From Phycisphaerae bacterium (GTDB lineage Bacteria > Planctomycetota > Phycisphaerae > UBA1845 > UTPLA1): a DNA stretch of 8,244 nucleotides. A model generated the notes under the pieces. That model worked only from the letters and a program-made list of their open reading frames with translations, made no database searches and was not told the DNA's origin. A program made the translations under genes and the position numbers. Every line of letters starts with the position of its first letter. Position 1 is the first letter of the stretch. The stretch spans positions 1-8,244 of the forward strand of contig JAJDEC010000541.1 of assembly GCA_029259995.1 (NCBI GenBank). Direction: 5' to 3'. Shown in pieces: positions 1-6,376 of the stretch.

Positions 1-724
1 TTATGCCGATCCCGAATGACGACGCGAGTCGTTCGATCTCAGCCAGGAAATCATCATCCTGGAATATCTGCGCGGCAACCAGGTAACCTTCGTGCGCCCA
101 TGAGGAGTTCGACACGGCCTGAAAATACGCCTCGCGATAGTTGCTTCTTGTCAAACTGCGTTTCAACTCGAACGAGTAAAGCTTCAGTGCGTTGTTGTCA
201 GTCAGCCTGTTGAGTGAGAGAACACCCTCACTCCAATCCTCCAACGGAAGATAGAACCCGACCATGTCCGGATGAATCCACTCGTTGTATCCGGATCGCT
301 TTGAAATCGTGTGCTCAATGGTCTTGGTGTGAATTGGTCTCCCGCGGTTGAATGCGGAGTTGGCGTAAGCGAGATACGCAAGCAAGGGATGCAGATCGCG
401 TTCCTTGAAGTTCGATTTCTCATCCGCCTTCCTCGCTTCTTGCTTCTCAAGACTCTGAACAGCGCCTTTGGGCAATTGGTCTTGTCGCTCTCGTAGAAAG
501 AACCTTGCGGGTCGTGCGCCCACCTTGATGATTTTCGACTTCGGATTGTCGCGCACTTCCACGTAAAGTCGTGCGCCCATCGACTGCCACGGCGTCTTAC
601 CGGCCGACTCGACTCGCAGGGCATCGCCGCTTGATACCGCCGCCTCCCATACCTGCTGATAAGTCATCGGGGCCTCGGCATTCTTCAATACATCGCACGC
701 CAGATCAAGGAGTGAATACCCCAT
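1..724 (-). CDS. HrgA-like protein: HARE-type winged helix plus PD-(D/E)XK-like domain (3' end off window)
   Basis: Only the first 241 codons are present; the frame stays open to base 1, so the C-terminus is missing. Residues 3-78 read as a HARE-HTH winged helix: a helix around SLLDLACDVL, then PMTYQQVWEAA, GKTPWQSMGARLYVEV and KVGARPARFFL. A charged linker (about 79-108) leads to a domain beginning LHPLLAYLAY, with HPDMVGFY (D153) and FELK (E186, K188), then FQAVSNSSWAHEGYLVAA. This D...ExK arrangement suits a PD-(D/E)XK nuclease fold. From memory it matches the HrgA/COG2958 family, named after a Helicobacter pylori gene found at a restriction-modification locus; HARE domains are known from DNA-modification and restriction contexts. 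The start is ATG at 724, with AAAGGA about 9 nt upstream. It lies 31 bp after pepA on the same strand and may be co-transcribed. Codons are more A/T-ending than in rimO (7 of 14 after the start end in G/C, against 12 of 14), hinting at transfer. Nuclease activity is inferred, not shown. Confidence 0.85.
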   Translation of the reverse strand, partial: MGYSLLDLACDVLKNAEAPMTYQQVWEAAVSSGDALRVESAGKTPWQSMGARLYVEVRDNPKSKIIKVGARPARFFLRERQDQLPKGAVQSLEKQEARKADEKSNFKERDLHPLLAYLAYANSAFNRGRPIHTKTIEHTISKRSGYNEWIHPDMVGFYLPLEDWSEGVLSLNRLTDNNALKLYSFELKRSLTRSNYREAYFQAVSNSSWAHEGYLVAAQIFQDDDFLAEIERLASSFGIGI

Positions 725-755
725 CTACTCGGTTCCTTTCAATCAAGCCCCGCGC

Positions 756-2261
756 CTACTTCCGCCCCAGATAATCAATCAACAAACGAACCCCGAACCC
801 CGTCGCGCCCACCGGCGAAGTCGGTAGCGCCTTGTCCGTCGTCGCCGTCCCGGCAATATCCAGATGCGCCCAGGGCGTCTTCGCTGTCACGAACTCCTGC
901 AGGAACGTCCCGGCCGTGATAGCGCCACCCGCACGACTCCCGATGTTCTTCACATCGCTGTCCACGCCCGCGATCTGTTCGCGATAGATCGGCCACAACG
1001 GCAAACGCCACAGCAACTCGTCCGTCGCCTCTCCGCTCGCCAGCAATGCGTCCGCCAGCTTGTCATTCCGTGACATCAGCCCGGCACACTCATGCCCCAG
1101 CGCCACTTCGCACGCGCCCGTCAGTGTCGCCAGGTCGACCATCGCACTCGGCTTGAACGCCTTCTCCGCGTAATGCAGGCAATCCGCCAGTACCAGCCGC
1201 CCCTCGGCATCCGTGTTCAGCACTTCGATCGTCCGGCCGTTCGCCGCCCGCACGATATCCCCCGGTCGATACGCATCGCCGGAGATCATGTTCTCCGCAG
1301 CACCCACGATACCGATCACGCGCTGCTTCACGCCCAGCGCCGCGCACGCCGCCAACGCACCGATGACGGCCATGCCGCCCTGCTTGTCGTACTTCATGTC
1401 CGGAATGCTCGCCGCCGGCTTGATCGAATAACCGCCCGTATCCAGCGTCACGGCCTTGCCGACGAATACAATCGGCTTCGACTTCGCCGCGCCGCGTCCC
1501 GGATGCTCCAGGATGATCATCCGCGGCTTACTGGCCGAACCCATGCCGACGGCCAGAAACGCCCCCATCTTCTCTCGCTCCATGCGCTTGTGATCGAAGA
1601 TCGTGCACTTCAGTTTGTACTTCTTCGCAATCGACTGACACATCCGCGCCAGCGACTCCGGATGCACCACGTTCGGCGGCAGATGGCCCAGATGCCGCGC
1701 CAGGTTTACGGCCTCCGCCAGCTTTGCCGCCGCCGTCGTCGCCTTTCGAATACCGGACAACTTCCTGGCCGGCGCAATCATCGTCATGTGGGCCGGTTTT
1801 CCGTTTGGATCCTTCGGCTTCATTTCCCGCAGCTCGATAAATCGGAAGCCGCCCAGGCAGAATCCTTCGACCCACGCGGAAACATCGGCTTCCGACGCCA
1901 ACCCATCCGCCCATACGGCAACGCGATACGCGCGATTCTTCCTGCACCAGTCGTGCGCAATCCCCGCCGCGTTGCGAACATGGGCGTCACTCGATTCGCC
2001 GTCCTTCGTCACACACACGAGCGCCGCCCGCCCGAACTTCGCGTTGAGCGGCAGCACCTGCGACTCGATCGCCCCGACCGACTCACTTCCGTGATATCGC
2101 TGAACCATCTCGCTGATGCGGGCCGTCACTTTCGCGTCCAGCCCCGCCAGCTTGACCGGCTTCACCTTCCCCTTCACGACGGCAACGGGTATCAACAGCG
2201 CATCTGCCCCGAGATTCGGAGTCAGCGCTTTGCAATCGACTGTCGGCATCTCAATCTTCAT
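756..2261 (-). CDS. pepA: Leucyl aminopeptidase (cytosol aminopeptidase, peptidase family M17)
   Basis: A 501-residue protein of normal length for M17 aminopeptidases, which remove N-terminal residues from peptides with two metal ions and usually act as cytosolic hexamers. The N-terminal domain (about 1-165) is poorly conserved, as is usual. The catalytic domain holds the expected motifs: VGKAVTLDTGG (K269, D274), SIKP (catalytic K281), KYD (D292) and the signature NTDAEGRL at 349-356 (D351, E353, catalytic R355). LATLTGA, WRLPL and GGAITAGTFL follow, and HLDIAGTA lies near the end. The metal loop reads GKAVTLD rather than the usual GKGVTFD, a mild change. I chose the ATG at 2261 because MKIEMPTVDC begins like the family and a purine-rich AGGGAAGTGAG lies upstream. 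The frame stays open to 2408, but that extension would run through two palindromic repeats and is not family-like. The HrgA-like gene begins 31 bp downstream. Confidence 0.96.
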   Translation of the reverse strand: MKIEMPTVDCKALTPNLGADALLIPVAVVKGKVKPVKLAGLDAKVTARISEMVQRYHGSESVGAIESQVLPLNAKFGRAALVCVTKDGESSDAHVRNAAGIAHDWCRKNRAYRVAVWADGLASEADVSAWVEGFCLGGFRFIELREMKPKDPNGKPAHMTMIAPARKLSGIRKATTAAAKLAEAVNLARHLGHLPPNVVHPESLARMCQSIAKKYKLKCTIFDHKRMEREKMGAFLAVGMGSASKPRMIILEHPGRGAAKSKPIVFVGKAVTLDTGGYSIKPAASIPDMKYDKQGGMAVIGALAACAALGVKQRVIGIVGAAENMISGDAYRPGDIVRAANGRTIEVLNTDAEGRLVLADCLHYAEKAFKPSAMVDLATLTGACEVALGHECAGLMSRNDKLADALLASGEATDELLWRLPLWPIYREQIAGVDSDVKNIGSRAGGAITAGTFLQEFVTAKTPWAHLDIAGTATTDKALPTSPVGATGFGVRLLIDYLGRK

Positions 2262-2321
2262 CTGTGTCTCACTTCCCTGTTCGTTATTCCCCGACGTCAT
2301 GCAACGCCGAATCTCCAATAC

Positions 2322-2376
2322 CACTGGGTGTTTCTCATCCAGTGCTCTGGTGCCACTGGGTGCTTGCCACCCAGTG
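2322..2376. repeat. Duplicated palindromic repeat (two tandem stem-loops) upstream of pepA
   Basis: Two copies of CACTGGGTG-N5-CAYCCAGTG start 32 bp apart. The copy at 2354-2376 is a perfect 9-bp inverted repeat with the 5-nt loop CTTGC. The copy at 2322-2344 has the loop TTTCT and one wobble pair. Aligned over 24 bases (2321-2344 against 2353-2376), 20 match. They fill part of the 225-bp gap between the end of the DinB gene and the start of pepA. No T-run follows on the minus strand, so these are not typical intrinsic terminators. They look like a REP-type dispersed intergenic element; similar GCACCCAGTGGCACC-type words occur in planctomycete genomes as I remember them, which I cannot verify here. 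Confidence 0.8.
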
Positions 2377-2486
2377 TTTGAGCGCGGACCCGAATTCAAT
2401 CGAATCAATATCGCGGCTCCGAATCATCGCCATTGGATTCCGATACCGCCGCAATCCGCGTAGCTGACTGTATCAGCCATGTCGCA

Positions 2487-3017
2487 TCACGAATCCTTCG
2501 GCAACACGCCAATATACGCCCGCATGGGTCCGACCGCGTCCCGGTACTGATACGCCATCGACTTCGCAACCTGGTGCACATGATTCAGATCATGCACCAC
2601 CCAGGTCGCCAGCAACTGCTGAATCGTCACTTTCCCCAAGGCCGGATGCATACCCGTCCAGTCAAGCTGCTCCGCCGTCAGCCCCATCGACGACAATTCG
2701 TCGAGTCGCTCGCGACGCAACTCCGCGAACTCGCTCAGCAACTCGTCGATCGACTTCCCGCGACTCGACTCGTACATCGCAAAACGATCAAACGGCTGAA
2801 ACGGAACGCTCTCGCGATGCGTCAGAATAATCCGCAGTCGCGGAATCCAGTCTGTCTTCTCGCCGTGAATCAGATGCCCCACCACATCGAACGGACTGAA
2901 CGTCCTGTCCCCGTAGTTGTTCAACACCCACGGATCACTCAACCCGCCCAACATCGCCGACAACACCCGCGGTGTCCGCCGCAACACTTCCACCGCCTGT
3001 TCGAGCATGAACTCCAT
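2487..3017 (-). CDS. DinB-superfamily metal-binding four-helix-bundle protein
   Basis: A 176-residue protein, about the usual size for DinB/YfiT-like proteins. The family trait is three histidines holding a divalent metal in a four-helix bundle. Candidates here are H48 in DVVGHLIHGE and H142 and H146 in the C-terminal WVVHDLNHVHQVAK helix (HxxxH spacing). The conserved tail QYRDAVGPMRAYIGVL follows. Members include bacillithiol or mycothiol S-transferases and many uncharacterised proteins; nothing here fixes the substrate. There is no signal peptide, so it is probably cytoplasmic. The ATG at 3017 has GGGGAA upstream; a second in-frame ATG at 3008 is possible but lacks a well-spaced ribosome binding site. 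It points the same way as pepA, but 225 bp with two stem-loops separate them, so co-transcription is uncertain. The name DinB does not imply DNA polymerase IV. Confidence 0.88.
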   Translation of the reverse strand: MEFMLEQAVEVLRRTPRVLSAMLGGLSDPWVLNNYGDRTFSPFDVVGHLIHGEKTDWIPRLRIILTHRESVPFQPFDRFAMYESSRGKSIDELLSEFAELRRERLDELSSMGLTAEQLDWTGMHPALGKVTIQQLLATWVVHDLNHVHQVAKSMAYQYRDAVGPMRAYIGVLPKDS

Positions 3018-3145
3018 GGGTCATTTTCCCCGCGACAACGATACGGCTCCGTCAATACCTCAACCAACGCACGTCGAGCTTAGAACCGCCCGCAGAACTT
3101 CGCAAACTCGGACGTAACAAGATCCACGATCCGACAATGCGACCG

Positions 3146-3173
3146 AATATACAATTCAGCTTATCGCCCGCAA
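3146..3173 (-). promoter_or_regulatory. Candidate sigma-70-type promoter for the DinB-type gene
   Basis: On the minus strand TTGCGG (3173-3168) is followed after 16 bp by TATATT (3151-3146). This would start transcription near 3139 and leave an untranslated leader of about 120 nt before the ATG at 3017. The -10 is good and the -35 moderate. It is judged by eye only, and planctomycete promoters often depart from the E. coli consensus. Confidence 0.3.
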
Positions 3174-3248
3174 TCACGTCATTCGTCCCAGATTACCTCA
3201 CTGACTGAAGGCCCAATCCGCACGCGTTCGTTTTCAAGAAGCCCCCGA

Positions 3249-3276
3249 TTGAACCCGCCGTCGCACCCTGCATAAC
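3249..3276 (+). promoter_or_regulatory. Candidate promoter for the PEP-CTERM gene
   Basis: TTGAAC (3249-3254) is followed after 16 bp by CATAAC (3271-3276), about 80 bp before the ATG at 3356. The -35 is good and the -10 mediocre. It is judged by eye only. Confidence 0.25.
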
Positions 3277-3355
3277 ATCGCCAACGCAAGTCACACACCT
3301 GCGTCCGAGTACGAAACACGCATCGAATTGGCATGAAACCGGGGGGATTTTCGCC

Positions 3356-4126
3356 ATGACGACAACAAACCGATTCCGCATCATCACAACGCTCTGCATC
3401 ACGGCCGCTCTCGCCATTGCGTCGACCGCCAACGCCGGCGTCCTCGACTTCAACGGCTTCACACACGGTCAAATCATGACCAACCAGTTGCAGGCGTCCG
3501 ACGGCGTCACGATTTCCGCGATCAATCCGCATCGCGCCTTCGACATTGCCGCCATCTTCGACACGCAGTTCGCCGGCGCCACGCCAGATCCCGATCTGAT
3601 CGGACCGGCATGGAACGGCGGCAACCTCGCGCCGAACACAGTTCTCGGCAACGCGCTGATCCTTTCAACCAATAACGCACTGTCCGCGCCCGGCATTCTC
3701 GCCACGCCGAACGACGAAGGCGAACGCCCCGCCGGCCAGCTCATCCTCGACTTTGACTCGCTCATCACGAGCATCGGATTCGATCTCATCGACGTCGAAA
3801 GCATCACGGCCGAACTCGGAGAGGTCCGCTTTTACCTCGGCGGCGCCCTGCTCGACGCGATCGGCTTCGACGAATTCGTCATGGCCGGTCAGTTCTTCGA
3901 TCCGACAGTCGCCTACGGCGATAACTCGGCCAATCGAATCAGCCCGATCGGCATCGGCGATCTGAACCCCGGAACACGCGGAAACGCCGCCGGCTTCGAC
4001 CGCGTCGTCTTCGCCCTCGGCGGCTCCGGCGCCATCGACACGATCCAGTTCGTCCCCGAGCCGACGACGCTCTCACTCGTCGCCCTCGGCGGCATCGCCC
4101 TGATCCGCCGACGCCGAACCGCCTGA
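3356..4126 (+). CDS. PEP-CTERM sorting-domain surface or exported protein
   Basis: A 256-residue exported protein. Residues 1-27 form a signal peptide: a basic start (R6, R8), a hydrophobic core and the cleavage site ANA|G. The C-terminus is a complete PEP-CTERM signal: VPEP at 233-236, a hydrophobic stretch to about 250, then RRRR at 251-254. In known systems an exosortase cleaves near this signal and the protein goes to the outer surface or extracellular matrix; no exosortase gene is in the window. The middle (28-232) looks like a beta-rich domain, with DFNGFTHGQIMTNQ, LDFDSLITSIGFDLIDVE, YGDNSANRI and GFDRVVFALGGSGAID. This resembles other PEP-CTERM proteins but shows no catalytic motif, so the role is unknown. 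The ATG at 3356 is chosen for the signal peptide and the GGGGGGAT upstream. Three stem-loops and a terminator follow, so it is probably transcribed alone. Confidence 0.92.
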   Translation: MTTTNRFRIITTLCITAALAIASTANAGVLDFNGFTHGQIMTNQLQASDGVTISAINPHRAFDIAAIFDTQFAGATPDPDLIGPAWNGGNLAPNTVLGNALILSTNNALSAPGILATPNDEGERPAGQLILDFDSLITSIGFDLIDVESITAELGEVRFYLGGALLDAIGFDEFVMAGQFFDPTVAYGDNSANRISPIGIGDLNPGTRGNAAGFDRVVFALGGSGAIDTIQFVPEPTTLSLVALGGIALIRRRRTA

Positions 4127-4191
4127 ATCAGCAGGAAGCTGATACGAGAATCCCTTCTCGTACCCACTCTCCGCAGGAATTCATTCCTGCG
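4127..4191. repeat. Three consecutive stem-loops directly after the PEP-CTERM stop codon
   Basis: Immediately after the TGA lie three hairpins in 65 bp. The first is ATCAGC/GCTGAT at 4127-4132 and 4138-4143 (6 bp, loop AGGAA). The second is TACGAGAA/TTCTCGTA at 4143-4150 and 4155-4162 (8 bp, loop TCCC). The third is CGCAGGAA/TTCCTGCG at 4172-4179 and 4184-4191 (8 bp, loop TTCA). The first two share base 4143. All stems are perfect. None has a T-run, so they are not themselves intrinsic terminators; the terminator comes after them. They could protect the mRNA 3' end or be copies of dispersed palindromic repeats. Confidence 0.75.
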
Positions 4192-4206
4192 AACAGAACC
4201 ATCAAG

Positions 4207-4235
4207 GCCCGGGGCAATCCAGCCTCGGGCTTTTT
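4207..4235 (+). terminator. Rho-independent terminator of the PEP-CTERM gene
   Basis: The stem GCCCGGGGC (4207-4215) pairs with GCCTCGGGC (4222-4230) over 9 bp, including one G-U pair, with loop AATCCA, followed directly by TTTTT (4231-4235). It lies 80 bp after the PEP-CTERM stop and separates that transcript from rimO. Confidence 0.85.
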
Positions 4236-4309
4236 CATGCGCACTGCCCGCCACATGGACACCCGATCTTTGTGCGCGTGCCCCAACATCCCAACCTGTG
4301 AAAATCAGG

Positions 4310-4315
4310 TATAAT
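4310..4315 (+). promoter_or_regulatory. Candidate -10 element (TATAAT) of the rimO promoter
   Basis: A perfect TATAAT lies 62 bp before the rimO ATG, between the upstream terminator and the rimO leader. No good -35 lies 16-18 bp upstream (CATCCC at 4287-4292 is poor). Transcription would start near 4322, so the palindromic repeat at 4332-4353 would lie in the rimO 5' untranslated region. Confidence 0.45.
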
Positions 4316-4331
4316 CGCCCGCTGCGCCATG

Positions 4332-4353
4332 TAGGTCGGGTCATCGACCCGAC
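4332..4353. repeat. 22-bp palindromic repeat, copy 1 (rimO leader)
   Basis: The unit begins TAGGTCGGGTCATCG and ends ACCCGAC. Bases 4335-4342 (GTCGGGTC) pair perfectly with 4346-4353 (GACCCGAC) around the loop ATC. It lies 24 bp before the rimO ATG and 8 bp before the GAGGAG ribosome binding site at 4362-4367. The copy at 5770-5791 matches it at 21 of 22 bases. Confidence 0.85.
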
Positions 4354-4377
4354 GCGCCCCCGAGGAGCTGCAACGTT

Positions 4378-5772
4378 ATGCCGATGCCGTCCGTATCCTT
4401 CGTGTCCCTGGGCTGCCCCAAAAACCTCGTCGACTCCGAGAAAATGCTCGGTCTCCTCGCCGAGGCCGGCTGCCCCATCGTCAGCGACGACTCCGGCATC
4501 GGCGACGTCGTCATCGTCAACACCTGCGGCTTCCTCAGCGCCTCCCGCGAAGAAGCCGTCGACGTCCTCCGCGAAATCGCCGAACACAAACGCAATGGCC
4601 ACGTCAAACGCATCGTCGCAGCCGGCTGTCTCGTCCAGCGCGACGGACAGGGCCTGCTCAAGGATGTCCCCGAAATCGACGCCCTCGTCGGCGTGAACAA
4701 CCGCCGCGATATCGTCCGCGCCGTCAAGGCCGCCGCCGAACAGGACGCCGACGATGCACCGCCCTCCGAAGGCAGCAGACTCTTCCTCGGCTCCTATCAC
4801 GACACGTCGTGGACCGACGCCAACAAATCCGATCGCGCCCGCCTTCGATTGACACCCGCACACTACGCCTACCTGCGCATGAGCGAGGGCTGCAACCAGA
4901 AGTGCACCTTCTGCACGATCCCGTCCATCCGCGGCCCGATGCACTGCAAGGGCGTCGAAGAAATCATGGAAGAGGCCCGCGAACTCATCGTAGACGGCGC
5001 CGTCGAAATCAATCTCATCGGCCAGGACACAACCAGCTACGGCGCCGACATCGGCTACGCCGCCGGTCTTTCCGGCCTGCTGAAGACGTTGAATACGCTC
5101 GACGGCGCCCACTGGATCCGCCTGATGTACGCCTATCCGTCCGACTTCACCGACGAAATGATCGACGCCATCGCCGACAACGATCGCATCGCCAAGTACA
5201 TCGACATCCCGCTGCAGCACATTTCCGATCGCGTCCTCAAGTCCATGCATCGCCGCGTCACGCGCGAACAGACAGAAACACTTCTCGGCAAACTCCGCGA
5301 TCGCATCCCCGGCGTCAGCATCCGCACAACGTTCATCTCCGGCTTCCCCGGCGAAACGCAGACGGATCACGATGAACTCCACAACTTCATTCGTGACTTC
5401 GGCTTCGATATGCTCGGCGTCTTCCCCTATTCCAACGAACCCGGCACGCCCGCCCACAATATGAAGACGCACCTCCCGCCCGAACTTATCGAAGAGCGCG
5501 TCGAGGAATTGATGCTCGCCCAACAGGATGTTGCGTTCGAACGCGCGGAAAAGCGCGTCGGTACGAAATTCGACGTCCTTATCGACGACTACGGCGACGA
5601 AGGCATCTATCCCGCCCGCCACGAAGGCCAGGCCCCGGAAGTAGACAGCGTCGTGCACGTGGAAGGCGGCGAATTCGACCCCGGCGACATCGTCAAAGTC
5701 CGCTGCACGGGCACGCACGAGTACGATCTCGTCGCGCGACCGGCAGACGGCAAGCTGCCGGTTATCCAGTAG
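4378..5772 (+). CDS. rimO: Ribosomal protein S12 methylthiotransferase RimO
   Basis: RimO is a radical-SAM enzyme that adds a methylthio group to a conserved aspartate of ribosomal protein S12, using two [4Fe-4S] clusters. The 464 residues cover the family's three domains. The N-terminal methylthiotransferase domain begins with VSLGCPKNLVDSE and has cluster cysteines C13, C50 (NTCGF) and C84 (AAGC). The radical-SAM domain has YLRMSEGCNQKCTFC (C172, C176, C179), IPSIRGP, LIGQDTTSYG and DIPLQH. A TRAM domain (about 395-456) follows. SLGCPKNLVDSE and the IPSIRGP context favour RimO over the tRNA enzyme MiaB. ATG 4378 has GAGGAG 10 nt upstream; an in-frame ATG two codons later is less well placed. 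A TATAAT and a palindromic repeat precede it, and the stop codon is the first base triplet of a second repeat copy. The tail after TRAM (PADGKLPVIQ) is slightly longer than usual. All key cysteines are present, so it should be active. Confidence 0.97.
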   Translation: MPMPSVSFVSLGCPKNLVDSEKMLGLLAEAGCPIVSDDSGIGDVVIVNTCGFLSASREEAVDVLREIAEHKRNGHVKRIVAAGCLVQRDGQGLLKDVPEIDALVGVNNRRDIVRAVKAAAEQDADDAPPSEGSRLFLGSYHDTSWTDANKSDRARLRLTPAHYAYLRMSEGCNQKCTFCTIPSIRGPMHCKGVEEIMEEARELIVDGAVEINLIGQDTTSYGADIGYAAGLSGLLKTLNTLDGAHWIRLMYAYPSDFTDEMIDAIADNDRIAKYIDIPLQHISDRVLKSMHRRVTREQTETLLGKLRDRIPGVSIRTTFISGFPGETQTDHDELHNFIRDFGFDMLGVFPYSNEPGTPAHNMKTHLPPELIEERVEELMLAQQDVAFERAEKRVGTKFDVLIDDYGDEGIYPARHEGQAPEVDSVVHVEGGEFDPGDIVKVRCTGTHEYDLVARPADGKLPVIQ

Positions 5773-5791
5773 GTCGGATCATCGACCCGAC
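5770..5791. repeat. 22-bp palindromic repeat, copy 2 (overlaps the rimO stop codon)
   Basis: This copy matches 4332-4353 at 21 of 22 bases; the one change is G to A at base 5778, which breaks one stem pair. The first three bases, TAG, are the rimO stop codon. The stem is 5773-5780 with 5784-5791. No T-run follows, so intrinsic termination is not obvious. Confidence 0.85.
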
Positions 5792-5874
5792 ATGATTTCC
5801 ATGGAACCGGCGCCGCCCGCCCAACGTCCAAACCTTCGGCAGAAATCTCTCTGCTTCCAGTCGGAGTTTTAGAC

Positions 5875-6264
5875 GTGTACCGCAATCGAACCAAACTGAT
5901 CCTGGGTTTCGCCACATTGCTCGGCCTTGCGGCGTTCCTCGTGTTTCGGGCCTGGAACAACCGCATCCATACCTTTCAGGGCATCGTCTGGATGCCTGAC
6001 GCCATGATCCCCGAATACCCGGGCACCGGCATATTCCTCCAGACGCCAAAGGGTCATTTCGAACTCGCATGGGAGTCGCAATCTAAGAATCGCAAAATGG
6101 CGAAGCAACTCAAGGGCAAGAATGTCATTGTCCGCGGCATCTTTCGTGAGTGGACCGGCTTGGCTGGCCGCCGTTATCGCTATGTGAGGGTTATCAGCGC
6201 GACGGTTGTTGCCCCACCCGCGACCATTCAATCACGACCGCTGCCAGTTCCCAGACTTCGATAG
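5875..6264 (+). CDS. Small membrane-anchored protein of unknown function
   Basis: I do not recognise this 129-residue protein. It starts at a GTG with GGAG (5862-5865) 9 nt upstream. Residues 1-7 are basic (YRNRTK), followed by one hydrophobic segment at about 8-25, which suits an N-terminal membrane anchor or uncleaved signal with the rest outside the cytoplasm. The remainder is probably beta-rich: FQGIVWMP, GTGIFLQT, FELAWES, then GKNVIVRGIF and RYRYVRVISATVV. The last two resemble strands of a small OB-like barrel, but this is a guess and no catalytic motif is visible. It lies 102 bp after rimO on the same strand, behind the second 22-bp repeat, so it may be read through from rimO or have its own promoter. 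It converges on the propeller gene. Confidence 0.72.
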   Translation: MYRNRTKLILGFATLLGLAAFLVFRAWNNRIHTFQGIVWMPDAMIPEYPGTGIFLQTPKGHFELAWESQSKNRKMAKQLKGKNVIVRGIFREWTGLAGRRYRYVRVISATVVAPPATIQSRPLPVPRLR

Positions 6265-6376
6265 AAATCGAATGCAATCGCGTCATTGCCAACCGTTTTC
6301 TCGCCTCGATCTTGATCGGTTTCGGAACCCGATCCAACGCTGCCTTCTGAATCTCCACTCATATCCCGGACCCGAC

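Larger units (their letters stand above)
3018..3355. other. Divergent intergenic region between the DinB-type and PEP-CTERM genes
   Basis: This 338-bp gap separates two divergently transcribed genes. I see no convincing gene here: the open frames crossing it are short and not protein-like, and there is no tRNA. It should carry the promoters of both neighbours, and one weak candidate for each is listed separately. A G-rich GGGGGGAT at 3341-3348 sits just before the PEP-CTERM start and probably acts as its ribosome binding site. I found no long inverted repeat, unlike most other gaps in this window. Confidence 0.6.

Noticed and set aside
202..624. A 140-codon minus-strand frame overlapping the HrgA-like gene
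   Set aside because: Its product is R, S and T-rich without any motif. A neighbouring minus-strand frame, open from 724 to the window edge, gives a coherent HARE-plus-nuclease-like protein.
2322..2376. A CRISPR array
   Set aside because: There are only two units, each internally palindromic with 5-nt loops and 9 bp between them. There are no spacers of normal length and no cas genes.
1092..2381. A 429-codon open frame on the plus strand opposite pepA
   Set aside because: It is rich in R, H and Q with no domain, typical of the reverse frame of a GC-rich gene. The M17 motifs on the other strand are unambiguous.
2262..2408. An N-terminal extension of pepA to an ATG at 2408
   Set aside because: The extra 49 residues translate the palindromic repeats and do not resemble M17 proteins. 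The ATG at 2261 gives a normal 501-residue length.
2487..3017. Reading the DinB-type protein as DNA polymerase IV
   Set aside because: The protein is a 176-residue histidine-triad DinB/YfiT-type bundle. It has no polymerase motifs and is far too short.
3913..5718. A 601-codon open frame on the minus strand opposite rimO
   Set aside because: It is longer than rimO itself but reads as low-complexity A, D, V, F and G-rich sequence with no family motif. It arises from G/C-ending codons on the other strand. RimO has all its conserved cysteines and domains.
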